Below are positions 14,636-22,340 of a DNA stretch of 23,900 nt, piece after piece. How positions within the stretch are numbered: the stretch's first letter is position 1; each line of letters opens with the position of its first letter. Location of the stretch: positions 1 to 23,900 of the IMG/VR virus record IMGVR_UViG_3300034101_000671. One strand, given 5' to 3'. The notes beneath the pieces are model-generated. The model was given only the letters and a program-made list of their open reading frames with translations. It was not told the DNA's origin and did not search any database. The stretch comes from a virus. The position numbers were made by a program, and so were the translations under genes.

Positions 14636-15088
14636 TTAAAGAATAATAAATTTAATATTTACTGAAGCAGTACCTGTAAGAGCTACAGGATTGCTTAGTG
14701 TAATTTGGAATGAACCAGCAGAAGGCACAACACTTTGAATAAAGATAGTACCAGTACCAATAGTTACTCCACTAATTACTGCAAGAACAGTACTACTAGC
14801 TGTACAATAAGCATTTGTAACAGTAATAGTAGTTTTTGTATTTACAGTATTAGTAAGAGTAGCAGAGGTAATAGTACCACTAATTGCATTGAGTGTACCA
14901 GTTTGTGCTGTAGCAGTACCACCACTGGTAGTAACTGTATTAACAGCTGTATTAACATCTGCTCTATTGTTAATCCAATCAAGGATAGGATTTACATCAG
15001 ATGCTCTAGCAGGTTGGTTATTGCCTGTACCTGGTTCAAGTTGGGCAATCCTGTTAGATTTAGTTTTGATTTTATTTAATAGAGGCAT
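14636..15088 (-). CDS. Small beta-rich virion protein, decoration-like (150 aa)
   Basis: The first 50 residues (MPLLNKIKTKSNRIAQLEPG, then NNQPARASDVNPILDWINN) look like an attachment segment; the 'PARASDVNPI' phrase recurs in small proteins of Bacteroidota phages. Residues 55-150 are almost only Thr, Ser, Val, Gly, Ile and Ala in alternating strands (for example TKTTITVTNAYCTASST), as in a secreted-type beta barrel or capsid decoration protein. It starts one base after the stop of the 254-aa connector gene. A head decoration or minor structural role is inferred. There is no recognisable enzyme motif. Confidence 0.75.
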   Translation of the reverse strand: MPLLNKIKTKSNRIAQLEPGTGNNQPARASDVNPILDWINNRADVNTAVNTVTTSGGTATAQTGTLNAISGTITSATLTNTVNTKTTITVTNAYCTASSTVLAVISGVTIGTGTIFIQSVVPSAGSFQITLSNPVALTGTASVNIKFIIL

Positions 15089-15089
15089 T

Positions 15090-15854
15090 TTAAATAGTCT
15101 TTACAAGTTTATCATATTGTTCAAGAGCAAGCCTTTGGTCTCCAACAGTCTTAAGTGCTAACTCTACTGCAATCTCTACTATCTTAGTACCAGCCTTAGA
15201 TTCTAATTCACAATTTAGATTTACTCCTGCGCCTGGGCTTGTAGGAGTATAAGCTGTACCATATTGAATTTTTCCAGGTTCTTTTAGGTAATCTAAATAG
15301 TATGCAGTAATAGTAGCACCTGGGAATGCTATAAGTTCAAACAAATTAGTATTAGTAGTTAATCTGATGATGTCTTCTTTCCAAGGCTTTTTAAAAGGAT
15401 TAGTAGCTACTTTATTATACTCATCTCTTGTTACAGGAATAACTGGTACTCTAGCTGTCTTAGAAACACCACACTCATTATACGTAATTTGAGCTTCTTC
15501 TAGAAGAGCCAATCTGTATATAGGATTACCACTATTGTCCTTAGGCAAATGTACAAAATAACCATTAGGTTTATTCGTACTAGTGCTTGTAGCATTTAAC
15601 AACGCAAAAGCATTAGTTGCTGGGGGGACTGCCCCAGGAGTAGCTGTATATGACAAAGTAATATTCTTTGTATAATCCAACCACTCCTGTGACTTTTCTA
15701 ATCCCTTTTCTGTCAGTATTTTTAAGAACTGATATTGTGCATTGTTCAAGTATATGTCCACTTCCTCTGGCGTGACTTCAGGAGCAGAGAAATTACTCTG
15801 CTTGTCATACCAGTGCAGGAACTGCTGGTGCATATCTTGAACAGTCATTATCAT
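15090..15854 (-). CDS. Neck/head-tail connector protein (254 aa)
   Basis: The N-terminal part, MTVQDMHQQFLHWYDKQSNF then PEEVDIYLNNAQYQFLKIL, is helical and of the type that opens phage connector/adaptor proteins. Residues 65-200 form a beta-rich core, and TKIVEIAVELALKTVGDQR is a closing helix. Two ATGs are possible (15854 and 15848); the first overlaps the upstream stop as TGATG. It follows the capsid protein by one gene, the usual place for the first ring protein. Together with the 231-aa and the left-edge proteins it probably forms the stacked neck. The family assignment is from fold pattern and position; I cannot name the individual ring. Confidence 0.78.
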   Translation of the reverse strand: MIMTVQDMHQQFLHWYDKQSNFSAPEVTPEEVDIYLNNAQYQFLKILTEKGLEKSQEWLDYTKNITLSYTATPGAVPPATNAFALLNATSTSTNKPNGYFVHLPKDNSGNPIYRLALLEEAQITYNECGVSKTARVPVIPVTRDEYNKVATNPFKKPWKEDIIRLTTNTNLFELIAFPGATITAYYLDYLKEPGKIQYGTAYTPTSPGAGVNLNCELESKAGTKIVEIAVELALKTVGDQRLALEQYDKLVKTI

Positions 15855-16741
15855 CAGCTAGTAGCTTTAAGTTTAGCCATAAGGCCAATTTTAGTTTCCT
15901 GGAAATCATCTGCTCTAAGGTTTGTAATAACTTGAGACTTTGTAAGTCCAAGCTCTACTCCACCGTTGATAAAGAACTTACCACCTTTGCGGGTAATAAT
16001 ATTTTTACTGAGCAAATCTTCAAGAAGAATATAATCTTTAAAGTAAGGGTTGTCAAATGCAGCCAAGAACTGAGCAGGATCATTCTCTACAATATTACCC
16101 AAGGTCTGGTCAATCAGCTCAGGTTTAGTAGTAGAGTCAATCTTATAACGTCCCTCGTCAAATACTTTGAGGTAGTTAATCTTATCCTGCAAGCTCATAG
16201 AGCTAAATTTAACATAAGCTTTAGTCTTGGTATTGATTTTCTCAGAATCAAACTTAGCTTCTTGTTCTACAGAAGAAAGAAGTACATCAGCTATGGAATT
16301 CACAGCTAGGTCTTCTTTACCTTTTGCAACACGCTTAGAAGATTGAAGAACTTTAAACCAAAACTTATGCTTAACATTATTGTCACAATCCAAAGTCAAG
16401 CCTTCTTTAGGAATCTTGATTACATTTTTCTTGTCTGCCCAAAACTTTAGGTTATAGGGTGACAAGCTTCCAGGCTGAAGGAACATCTCTGCCTCAAAGG
16501 CAATACGCTCTTCTTCAGTAAGTCCTGTATTAACTACATCAGGATTTGAAGCACTTCTTGCCGCAACAATCCATATCTGAGCACCACTAAATATAGTGTT
16601 CCCATCATGGTTAGGGTTAATGGCGTGAAGCCAAGACTTTCTGCAAGGCTTCACTAACCATTTACCTGTTATTTTAGCAAGAGGACCAGCCACTTCGGAT
16701 TTTGTGTTTACTTTAGTTTCAACTGCACTTTTCTCCATCAC
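15854..16741 (-). CDS. Conserved protein downstream of the capsid gene (295 aa)
   Basis: A mixed alpha/beta soluble protein without membrane segment or signal. Landmarks are WLVKPCRKSWLHAINPNHDG (residues about 28-47), GAQIWIVAARS (52-62), a loop PGSLSPYNLKFWAD, then a helical second half (LQDKINYLKVFDEGRYKID; DPAQFLAAFDNPYFKDYILLEDLL) ending in KGGKFFINGGVELG. It lies 17 bases after the capsid gene and overlaps the connector gene by one base, so it is part of the capsid operon. A role in the head, such as an inner capsid, vertex or portal-adaptor protein, is likely from context. I do not recognise the family by function. Confidence 0.8.
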   Translation of the reverse strand: MMEKSAVETKVNTKSEVAGPLAKITGKWLVKPCRKSWLHAINPNHDGNTIFSGAQIWIVAARSASNPDVVNTGLTEEERIAFEAEMFLQPGSLSPYNLKFWADKKNVIKIPKEGLTLDCDNNVKHKFWFKVLQSSKRVAKGKEDLAVNSIADVLLSSVEQEAKFDSEKINTKTKAYVKFSSMSLQDKINYLKVFDEGRYKIDSTTKPELIDQTLGNIVENDPAQFLAAFDNPYFKDYILLEDLLSKNIITRKGGKFFINGGVELGLTKSQVITNLRADDFQETKIGLMAKLKATS

Positions 16742-16758
16742 TTTAAAGTTTATAGTTA

Positions 16759-18204
16759 TTAATAAGTTACATCCATGATAAGTTCTGCAGCACTCAAGGG
16801 GTTCTTAAGCATTACACCCTGAGTAGTCTGGCAGTACATTTCATAGCCATCTACGGGAGATGCACCCATGCCGCCATTCTGAGGACCAAATGGAGTAGTA
16901 GAACCAGGTACATACCACTTCACTTCTGCACGACCTTTAGGAGCAACTTTCTGAATGTTAGGCTCACCATTAGTAGTACCAATGTTAAAGATAGTCATAC
17001 GATAGTTCTCAGTGTAACCTCCATCAGGAGCTTCCATACGGTGCAACACTGGATCATCATACTGAGGCATGTGGGCTATAGTAATCTTAATACCCTGTGG
17101 TCCAAGGAACTGTTTGTACTGGCCACCCAGTGCTTTGTTCTGACCTGAACCTTTGATACGCTCAGTATCACCAAGAGGAATAAGGATACCAATCTTATCT
17201 TCTACAAGCTTGTGGAACATAATCATTCCTCTTTCACCTGTAAGAATCAAGAACTCACGCTCATCTTCAGGAAGGATGTTGATAGACAAGTTTGTCATAA
17301 CTTCCAGAAGATAATCCAGAGTAAGGGTATTGTAGTAGAATTTATAGGTCGGGGAGATTTGCTCACGAAGACCAGCACCCTGCTTAATCGGGAAACCATT
17401 AGGAGCTTTCTGAGTGAAAGTACCATCAAGGTTCTGATTAATAGTAGAGTACATAAGCTGGTTAGCCTTCTCCTTCTGCCATTGGAAATTAAATTCCATT
17501 TCCTGCCACTTAGTCCAAACAGTTACAGATTTACCTTCTGAACCTGTCATTTTGATAAGCAGAGGACGGTCTTGCATATTACCAGGAACTACATACTTCT
17601 TAGAAAGAGTAGAGAACTGGTTACGCATTTCAAACATAGAACTAAACTGAGTCTCACCATATTGGTCATTCAGAGTATTAGTTACTACGTTGTAGAGTTT
17701 AGCTACTTTACGACCTGCACGAAGAAGTTCGGTAGGTACGAAATAAGAAGCATCTGCTCTCATGTGGCGTACTGTAAATACCCAGTTGGTACCATCAGGA
17801 CGACCATCATCTTCAATACGTACTCCATGCTCTACATCATCAAATGCAATGTAGTCAGAAGCTACAAAGAATTTCTCAGTAAGAGTAATTTCAAATGTAG
17901 TCTTTCCAAGACCAGGAGTTGCTGCATTGGTAGCAGAGTAAGATACAATAGGAATAGCACGACGGCTATCACCTTTGAGCATCCACTTGTATTCACCATC
18001 ATGGTCAAACAACTTAGTAGGGTATTTAGAAAGGAAAGAATCCAGACCAATGTAACCCATACGATTGAACACTTCAGTTACAATGTCTGAAGCAAGCTGT
18101 ACGTCATTTTGGTAAATCGCATACAAGTGGTTCTCTGTAGTAAGACCAGCCCATGATTTGGCATAGCTTACTTGCAAGGAATTGAGTTTTTGTGTTGCGC
18201 TCAT
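16759..18204 (-). CDS. Major capsid protein (HK97-fold, crAss-like type)
   Basis: A 481-aa protein that begins MSATQKLNSLQVSYAKSWAG. Length, position after an acidic coiled-coil scaffold, and sequence character fit a phage major capsid protein. Landmarks are YIGLDSFLSKYPTKLFDHDG, a long beta region with FEITLTEKFFVASDYIAFDD, EMEFNFQWQKEKANQLMYST, DEREFLILTGERGMIMFHKL (typical of the P-domain region), GGYTENYRMTIFNIG and a C-terminal YEMYCQTTQGVMLKNP. There is no N-terminal protease domain. It should form the icosahedral shell. I recognise the general pattern as that of crAss-like phages. The gene is less AT-rich than the fibre genes, as expected for a highly expressed protein. Its leader is A/T-rich without a strong Shine-Dalgarno site. 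Confidence 0.9.
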   Translation of the reverse strand: MSATQKLNSLQVSYAKSWAGLTTENHLYAIYQNDVQLASDIVTEVFNRMGYIGLDSFLSKYPTKLFDHDGEYKWMLKGDSRRAIPIVSYSATNAATPGLGKTTFEITLTEKFFVASDYIAFDDVEHGVRIEDDGRPDGTNWVFTVRHMRADASYFVPTELLRAGRKVAKLYNVVTNTLNDQYGETQFSSMFEMRNQFSTLSKKYVVPGNMQDRPLLIKMTGSEGKSVTVWTKWQEMEFNFQWQKEKANQLMYSTINQNLDGTFTQKAPNGFPIKQGAGLREQISPTYKFYYNTLTLDYLLEVMTNLSINILPEDEREFLILTGERGMIMFHKLVEDKIGILIPLGDTERIKGSGQNKALGGQYKQFLGPQGIKITIAHMPQYDDPVLHRMEAPDGGYTENYRMTIFNIGTTNGEPNIQKVAPKGRAEVKWYVPGSTTPFGPQNGGMGASPVDGYEMYCQTTQGVMLKNPLSAAELIMDVTY

Positions 18205-18226
18205 TTAATTAAAGTTTAAATATATA

Positions 18227-19285
18227 TTAGAATTTGTATTGTTTTTTAGACTGGTCAATAGCTTTACGGACTACTGACATATCTATTTTTCTGCCTTTAC
18301 TATCTTCGGAATAACTATTAACAACTTTCTTGGTGTTCTGAGCAGCTTTAGTATAAGCCTTTCTCTCAACTGCCTCAAGTTTACCTTCAAGTTGAAGCAC
18401 AAATTGGGCCACAGCTAGCTGCATTTCTTTGCTTGACATTTTATTTTCAAGCTCAGTTCTGCCATTTCTATCACGACGAGTGATAGCCATGAAGAGTCTT
18501 TCTTTATCCTGCTTCTGCATAGCTACACCAGGAATAAAACTTTCAGTTGATTCTATGTCTTTCTTCAACTGATTAAGCTGCTCTTCATACTGTCTTTGAG
18601 CCATCTTTTGTTGCTCTTCAGCCTGAGCTGCAAGCTGCTGCTGGTAAGACTGCTCATACTTTTTAAGTTTCTTAAGAGCAACCTTTGCCTCTTTTTCAAG
18701 AAGCAATCCATCTTTATACGACTCAATCTTTTCCTTAATCTCGTCTTGGTCATGGTCCTGCAATGCAAGCCATTGACCTACAAGCTCTTCTTGAAGATTC
18801 TCATCTTCTTTGAGGTTATCATCATTGATAGATTCAAAACTTTCTTCACGAGCCTTTGAGTTAATTAAGTCGTTAAGAGGAATACCTTTCATGTAACCAT
18901 CTGCCAAATATTTCAACTCATCTGGCAGAGAGTTAATAGCTTCCTTTTTTACCTTTTCAAAGAACTTTTCTTTAAAGTACTCTTCTGAACTTTCAAACTT
19001 CTCTTCCTCATAATCAAGGATTCCTAGTTCGTGTGCCCATTTTGCAATCTCTCTAAGAGAGTCTTGCTCATCAGAACTGGAAGAATTATTTGAGGAATCC
19101 TCACTTTCTTCAGCAGCTTCCTCACCTTCATCTTTAAAAGAGTCTAGTGATTCTACTTCTTCAAGAGCCGTCTCTTGCAGTTCTTCTTTGTTTTCCTGCT
19201 CTACTTTAGTCTCAAACTGGTCAATAGTTTCAACTTCAGGAATTGTAATTTTGTCTAGTACAGACAGGTCTAATTTTTGTTCCAT
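18227..19285 (-). CDS. Scaffold protein (acidic, coiled-coil)
   Basis: A 352-aa protein with three clear zones. Residues 1-80 are strongly acidic and Ser-rich (EEVESLDSF, EGEEAAEESEDSSNN). Residues 80-180 are helical and charged. Residues about 180-248 are a Lys/Glu/Gln-rich coiled coil (KEAKVALKKLKKYEQSYQQQ, then QYEEQLNQLKKDIES). The C-terminus (300-352) is basic (EAVERKAYTKAAQNTKKVV, ending KQYKF), which suits binding to the capsid protein. Lacking Cys and membrane segments, and sitting directly upstream of the capsid gene, it is the expected internal scaffold that guides procapsid assembly. A candidate promoter lies about 45 bases upstream of its start. The assignment rests on position and composition, not on a conserved motif. 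Confidence 0.85.
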   Translation of the reverse strand: MEQKLDLSVLDKITIPEVETIDQFETKVEQENKEELQETALEEVESLDSFKDEGEEAAEESEDSSNNSSSSDEQDSLREIAKWAHELGILDYEEEKFESSEEYFKEKFFEKVKKEAINSLPDELKYLADGYMKGIPLNDLINSKAREESFESINDDNLKEDENLQEELVGQWLALQDHDQDEIKEKIESYKDGLLLEKEAKVALKKLKKYEQSYQQQLAAQAEEQQKMAQRQYEEQLNQLKKDIESTESFIPGVAMQKQDKERLFMAITRRDRNGRTELENKMSSKEMQLAVAQFVLQLEGKLEAVERKAYTKAAQNTKKVVNSYSEDSKGRKIDMSVVRKAIDQSKKQYKF

Positions 19286-19329
19286 ATTTTTATCTTTACA
19301 CAGTTACTTCTACACGTATGAACAAGATA

Positions 19330-19362
19330 CAAAATTAGTTTAAGGATAAACTATTAAACAAT
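19330..19362 (-). promoter_or_regulatory. Candidate Bacteroidota-type promoter for the scaffold-capsid operon
   Basis: On the minus strand TAATTTTG (19337-19330) fits TAnnTTTG at -7. ATTG (19362-19359), 21 bases upstream, is an imperfect -33 element. The start of the scaffold gene is about 45 bases downstream, giving a normal leader. A perfect 7-bp inverted repeat overlaps the -33 region. Confidence 0.45.
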
Positions 19363-19366
19363 AGTT
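19349..19366. promoter_or_regulatory. 7-bp inverted repeat over the -33 region
   Basis: AACTATT and AATAGTT form a perfect 7-bp palindrome with a 4-base spacer, within the 117-base gap before the scaffold gene. It lacks a T-tract and is AT-only except for one pair, so it is a poor terminator. An operator or protein-binding site over the promoter is possible but unproved. Confidence 0.3.
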
Positions 19367-19402
19367 ACCCCTAAATTTTGTAATGCTCCTATAGCATATT
19401 TA

Positions 19403-19546
19403 TTATTTACCTTGTCCACGATAAGGTTTTTTCCAATTTTTGGAGCTTTTTAGTCCACTAGTTTTCTTCTTACTATGTACCCCAGGACGACGTACTTTAG
19501 CCTTCTTTTTGAAGGTAGTAGTGTTTGTTTTACTTTGCTTTGCCAT
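19403..19546 (-). CDS. Small, very basic protein (47 aa)
   Basis: The frame runs from ATG 19546-19544 to TAA 19405-19403, one base after the stop of the 86-aa gene. It encodes MAKQSKTNTTTFKKKAKVRR, then PGVHSKKKTSGLKSSKNWKK and a final PYRGQGK: nearly half of its residues are Lys or Arg. Acidic residues and membrane segments are absent. I recall similar mini-proteins ('RxPGVHSKxK...SSKNxKKxYRGQG') from Bacteroidota phages near the capsid genes. It may bind DNA or coat proteins inside the head; this is inferred. The gene is below the usual annotation cutoff but the tight fit and protein-like composition make it credible. Confidence 0.8.
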   Translation of the reverse strand: MAKQSKTNTTTFKKKAKVRRPGVHSKKKTSGLKSSKNWKKPYRGQGK

Positions 19547-19547
19547 G

Positions 19548-19808
19548 TTATAATCCTAATAATGCTTTTTCTTCAGGTGTTAATTTATCCAAGGCATCTT
19601 GCCGTTTTAATGCTTCAATATCCAGACCTCCTGCTGGTATAGTTGTCTTCTCATATACATCAACACCAATACTTAGTTTTTCAGACAAGTATGCAGCGTA
19701 CACCACTGCATCCTCATACACATCAAATGCCTTCTCAGTAGTATCATCATACAGCCTTACTGCTGTACCATTTTCCATTGCATCTCTAAATGCTATTGCA
19801 GTCCACAT
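19548..19808 (-). CDS. Small conserved hypothetical protein (86 aa)
   Basis: The protein starts MWTAIAFRDAMENGTAVRLY and includes DVYEDAVVYAAYLSEKLSIG, a helix, then an IPAGGLDIEALKR linker and a C-terminal helix (PEEKALLGL). It is acidic overall, without membrane segment or Cys. The gene lies three bases after the 564-aa fibre protein and one base before the 47-aa basic protein. I recognise no family. The C-terminal 'LTPEEKALLGL' looks like a short docking helix. Together with the 47-aa gene it could encode a small accessory of head assembly. Confidence 0.68.
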   Translation of the reverse strand: MWTAIAFRDAMENGTAVRLYDDTTEKAFDVYEDAVVYAAYLSEKLSIGVDVYEKTTIPAGGLDIEALKRQDALDKLTPEEKALLGL

Positions 19809-19811
19809 ATC

Positions 19812-21506
19812 TTAGAAAGTTAACATTAGTTGAAAATAGTCAATTCCGTTACTTAGCAACCTTGTAGTATTGTAAAATGCCACCTTTGTTGTGCCGTCTT
19901 GATAGACAGAGCAGAATGATACATTGGCGCCATATCCATTTGCACTTCCTTGTGCTACTTTTGGACCTGTAACCTTTTCAAGCTGACCATTGATAGAGCT
20001 AAATCTATAATACTGTCTTTGAGAATTTGTTACAGAAGAGTTACCTCCTTGAGCGCCATATATATAAGCCCCGCCTTGTGTGTGCGGATTGTATGCAAAG
20101 TAATAGTAATCATTAGCACCAACCCATGAATCGGGTGTCGAGTTTCCGTTATATAACATAATTGCACCATTTGTCCAAGAACCTGTGGCTGCCCCAGAAA
20201 TATCTAATATATCGTATGTGCTAGAAGCACCCCTAAATGAAAATATATTACTGCTCTTAATATTGTTCTCAGAGGTACTATAAACAGTAGGACTAATACC
20301 AAAGGCATACCAAGTCAATCCTCCATTAGATATTGCCACTGCCCTAGCCGCCCAACTTGTAGTATCCCAAGTATTGGCTGTAGCAGCAGTGTTGCCTAGA
20401 TTACTAACGAAATAGTTGTATGTAGCAGTAGCTCCACCAAAAAATCCAATTATTCTGTCCGTGTCATTCTCAATAACAAACTTGCAGGTAGCACTAGGTG
20501 TTACAGTCCAGTTAGTCGCAACAGTATACACTGCGCTAGGACCTGCCGTGTGGGAACTAATCCTCCTCCTCTGACCAACAGCAGTGGGTATGGCTGTGTC
20601 CTCTACAATCCTAATCTGATAATTCCTAAACTTATTTATAGTGACACTTGAATCCCCGTTGGATGCTTGCCCTGTAATAGTGTTAGCAGCAGAGCCTGTA
20701 GCAAGCAAACAATTCTTAGTAAAATCACCCGTAGTATCATAGTTACTAGTGCCAACCATAAACCCTTCACCTGGATTCCTGTCACAAGGAACATACTGCT
20801 CGTCTAAAACTATAAGCTGATTGTGGGTAGTAGGTATGGTGGCTATCAATCCAGTAGTTGACAAGCTGCTATATGAGTTGGTAAGCATATCAAACCTTCT
20901 GAAAATATTAGCAGTAGCACTCGTACCAGTATTTAAAAATAATACCGACCCACTCAAAAACTCATACCTGTCACCAGTAGCAGGTGTAAAACTTAGTGGT
21001 TTGTCAAAGTATATTGTAGGAGTAGTTCCTGAACTATTAGCTATAATCCTTCTCTCCTCAATCTTACCACTTGACCCCGCAGCATTACCTATGATTCTTA
21101 CAATAAATCCTAAACCATCTCCACGATTAGCAAGCTGATTAGCAATTACCGTGGCGGGTAGTGCAGTAGTCAATGTAACCTTGTTAACTGTTGCTCCAGC
21201 AGCAATAGTACCCATAGGACTAAATGTTGGGCAGAATACAGCATTTGAACCTTGACTCATTGTACCTCCAACACCAGTAGATGATATGTAGTTCCAAGCA
21301 TCAAGCTTTGAATTGTATGAACATAATACATTGCTGCTATTAGAAAAAAATGTATGTGGACTTTGATAGTTTCTACAGCGCATATCAGGTGCAAAACAAG
21401 GACCAGTTGCACCTATAGGACTTGAGCTACTACCAGCCAAGGGTTGCTGTAACGCCCTCCATTCAGGTAAATCAATATTATACCTTGTGTTAATAGTTGT
21501 ACTCAT
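19812..21506 (-). CDS. Large beta-rich virion exterior protein (564 aa)
   Basis: The protein opens with residues 1-45 as an attachment region, including a short collagen-like piece (SSSSPIGATGPCFAPDMRCR). Then CRNYQSPHTFF and a long series of beta strands follow. Landmarks: GKIEERRIIANSSGTTPTIY, PLSFTPATGDRYEFLSG, LDEQYVPCDRNPGEGFMVG, NYQIRIVEDTAIPTAVGQRR and ISSHTAGPSAVYTVATNWTV. I recognise this landmark set from structural proteins of many environmental phages. The strand pattern could be a propeller or a chain of beta-sandwiches. Its ATG overlaps the stop of the 173-aa gene as ATGA. A head-fibre or neck-decoration role is inferred from the place between capsid-proximal genes; no catalytic residues are seen. 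Confidence 0.82.
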   Translation of the reverse strand: MSTTINTRYNIDLPEWRALQQPLAGSSSSPIGATGPCFAPDMRCRNYQSPHTFFSNSSNVLCSYNSKLDAWNYISSTGVGGTMSQGSNAVFCPTFSPMGTIAAGATVNKVTLTTALPATVIANQLANRGDGLGFIVRIIGNAAGSSGKIEERRIIANSSGTTPTIYFDKPLSFTPATGDRYEFLSGSVLFLNTGTSATANIFRRFDMLTNSYSSLSTTGLIATIPTTHNQLIVLDEQYVPCDRNPGEGFMVGTSNYDTTGDFTKNCLLATGSAANTITGQASNGDSSVTINKFRNYQIRIVEDTAIPTAVGQRRRISSHTAGPSAVYTVATNWTVTPSATCKFVIENDTDRIIGFFGGATATYNYFVSNLGNTAATANTWDTTSWAARAVAISNGGLTWYAFGISPTVYSTSENNIKSSNIFSFRGASSTYDILDISGAATGSWTNGAIMLYNGNSTPDSWVGANDYYYFAYNPHTQGGAYIYGAQGGNSSVTNSQRQYYRFSSINGQLEKVTGPKVAQGSANGYGANVSFCSVYQDGTTKVAFYNTTRLLSNGIDYFQLMLTF

Positions 21507-22024
21507 GTTATTATATTGTTTTTAAACAGCTGCCACTTTTGATTTAACCATATCTGATGAGCCAAGGTTCCATATCCACCCTCAGTAGCAACACCAAAAT
21601 ATAGCATTTGAGATACAGTGGATACCGTAGATACGGTAGTCAAGGCACCATTTGTGACAAATGTATTTAAACCAGTAGGTGTCATATTAGGCTCCCTGCG
21701 TATCATCTGAATATCTCTCTTGATACTCATTGCCAAATCCACCAAGTCAGTCTGCTGGGCATCTTCATTGTAGTACCATATCTGCAAATTATCCGTGTTA
21801 GACATAGCCACGGTGCTATAGTCTAAGGTCAACACGTTCCCATTGAGTGTTCCACCCAAGGCAGGATTGGCAAAGTTGTAGATAATGATGTTGTCCGTAA
21901 CATTAGTAATTAGCAAGATGCCCTCCAACTTAGGAGGCACCCCATTCAAATTCAACGTGACTTGGCTACTCGCAGCATTAAAGCTGTAGCTACCATAGTC
22001 AACACCTACCATTACCTTTGCCAT
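21503..22024 (-). CDS. Small fibre/adaptor protein (173 aa)
   Basis: Residues 1-95 form a beta domain with the phrase LLITNVTDNIIIYNFANPAL and then GGTLNGNVLTLDYSTVAMSN. This '(I)ITNxTDxxIIYNFAxPxxGGTLxGNVLTLxYDT' pattern recurs in structural proteins of phages from many habitats. Residues 105-125 are helical (LVDLAMSIKRDIQMIRREPN), and the end has a small beta/aromatic section (MLYFGVATEGGYGTLAHQIW). It lies one base after the 104-aa gene and overlaps the 564-aa gene as ATGA. It probably joins a head or neck fibre; the family has no experimentally proven function that I can name. Confidence 0.8.
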   Translation of the reverse strand: MAKVMVGVDYGSYSFNAASSQVTLNLNGVPPKLEGILLITNVTDNIIIYNFANPALGGTLNGNVLTLDYSTVAMSNTDNLQIWYYNEDAQQTDLVDLAMSIKRDIQMIRREPNMTPTGLNTFVTNGALTTVSTVSTVSQMLYFGVATEGGYGTLAHQIWLNQKWQLFKNNIIT

Positions 22025-22025
22025 A

Positions 22026-22340
22026 TTATCCTAGTGCTATTGCGTATGCTATTGCGTCACTTGCTGATACACCACCTGCCGTGCTAAATGTAACATAATC
22101 TGCAGCTGTAATGTATCCATCTGTGGTTGGAGAAGCTTGTGTTATAGTGATATTTGGAGTAGCACCACCTGTACTTGCCAGAGGTGTACTTGCTGTTACT
22201 GCACTTACCCCTCCAATTGTAGACAACTGATTTGCTACGTACTGTACTACAGCGTACTGCGAAGGTACTAATAAATTACTATTGTTTGCTAGCGTGGGAT
22301 CCGTATCTATTGGAACACCTCTTGTAAATCCTTGTGCCAT
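22026..22340 (-). CDS. Small fibre-base protein (104 aa)
   Basis: The protein begins MAQGFTRGVPIDTDPTLANN, then VPSQYAVVQYVANQL, a common phage fibre motif ('VPSQxAVxxYV'). The second half (TPLASTGGATPNITITQASP, then TTDGYITAADYVTFSTA) matches the 'PLASSGGxTPNIxI...DGYLSSxDWxTF' module of Bacteroidota phage tail fibres. It has a one-base overlap with the 416-aa gene and is one base from the next gene. Such proteins are short fibre bases or adaptors. Interestingly its first residues (MAQGF) resemble those of the 416-aa protein (MSQGF), so both may use the same docking surface. Confidence 0.8.
   Translation of the reverse strand: MAQGFTRGVPIDTDPTLANNSNLLVPSQYAVVQYVANQLSTIGGVSAVTASTPLASTGGATPNITITQASPTTDGYITAADYVTFSTAGGVSASDAIAYAIALG

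Noticed and set aside
14735-15079. Plus-strand frame of 114 codons rich in Ser, Asn and Cys
   Set aside because: The odd composition is the antisense reading of the Thr/Val-rich 150-aa gene.
17572-18090. A 172-codon open frame on the plus strand
   Set aside because: It is antisense to the major capsid gene, has no neighbours on its strand, and has an unbalanced composition. It is a shadow frame.
18565-18768. Minus-strand frame of 67 codons inside the scaffold gene
   Set aside because: It lies wholly within the scaffold gene in another frame, with no gap to fill and no coupled start.
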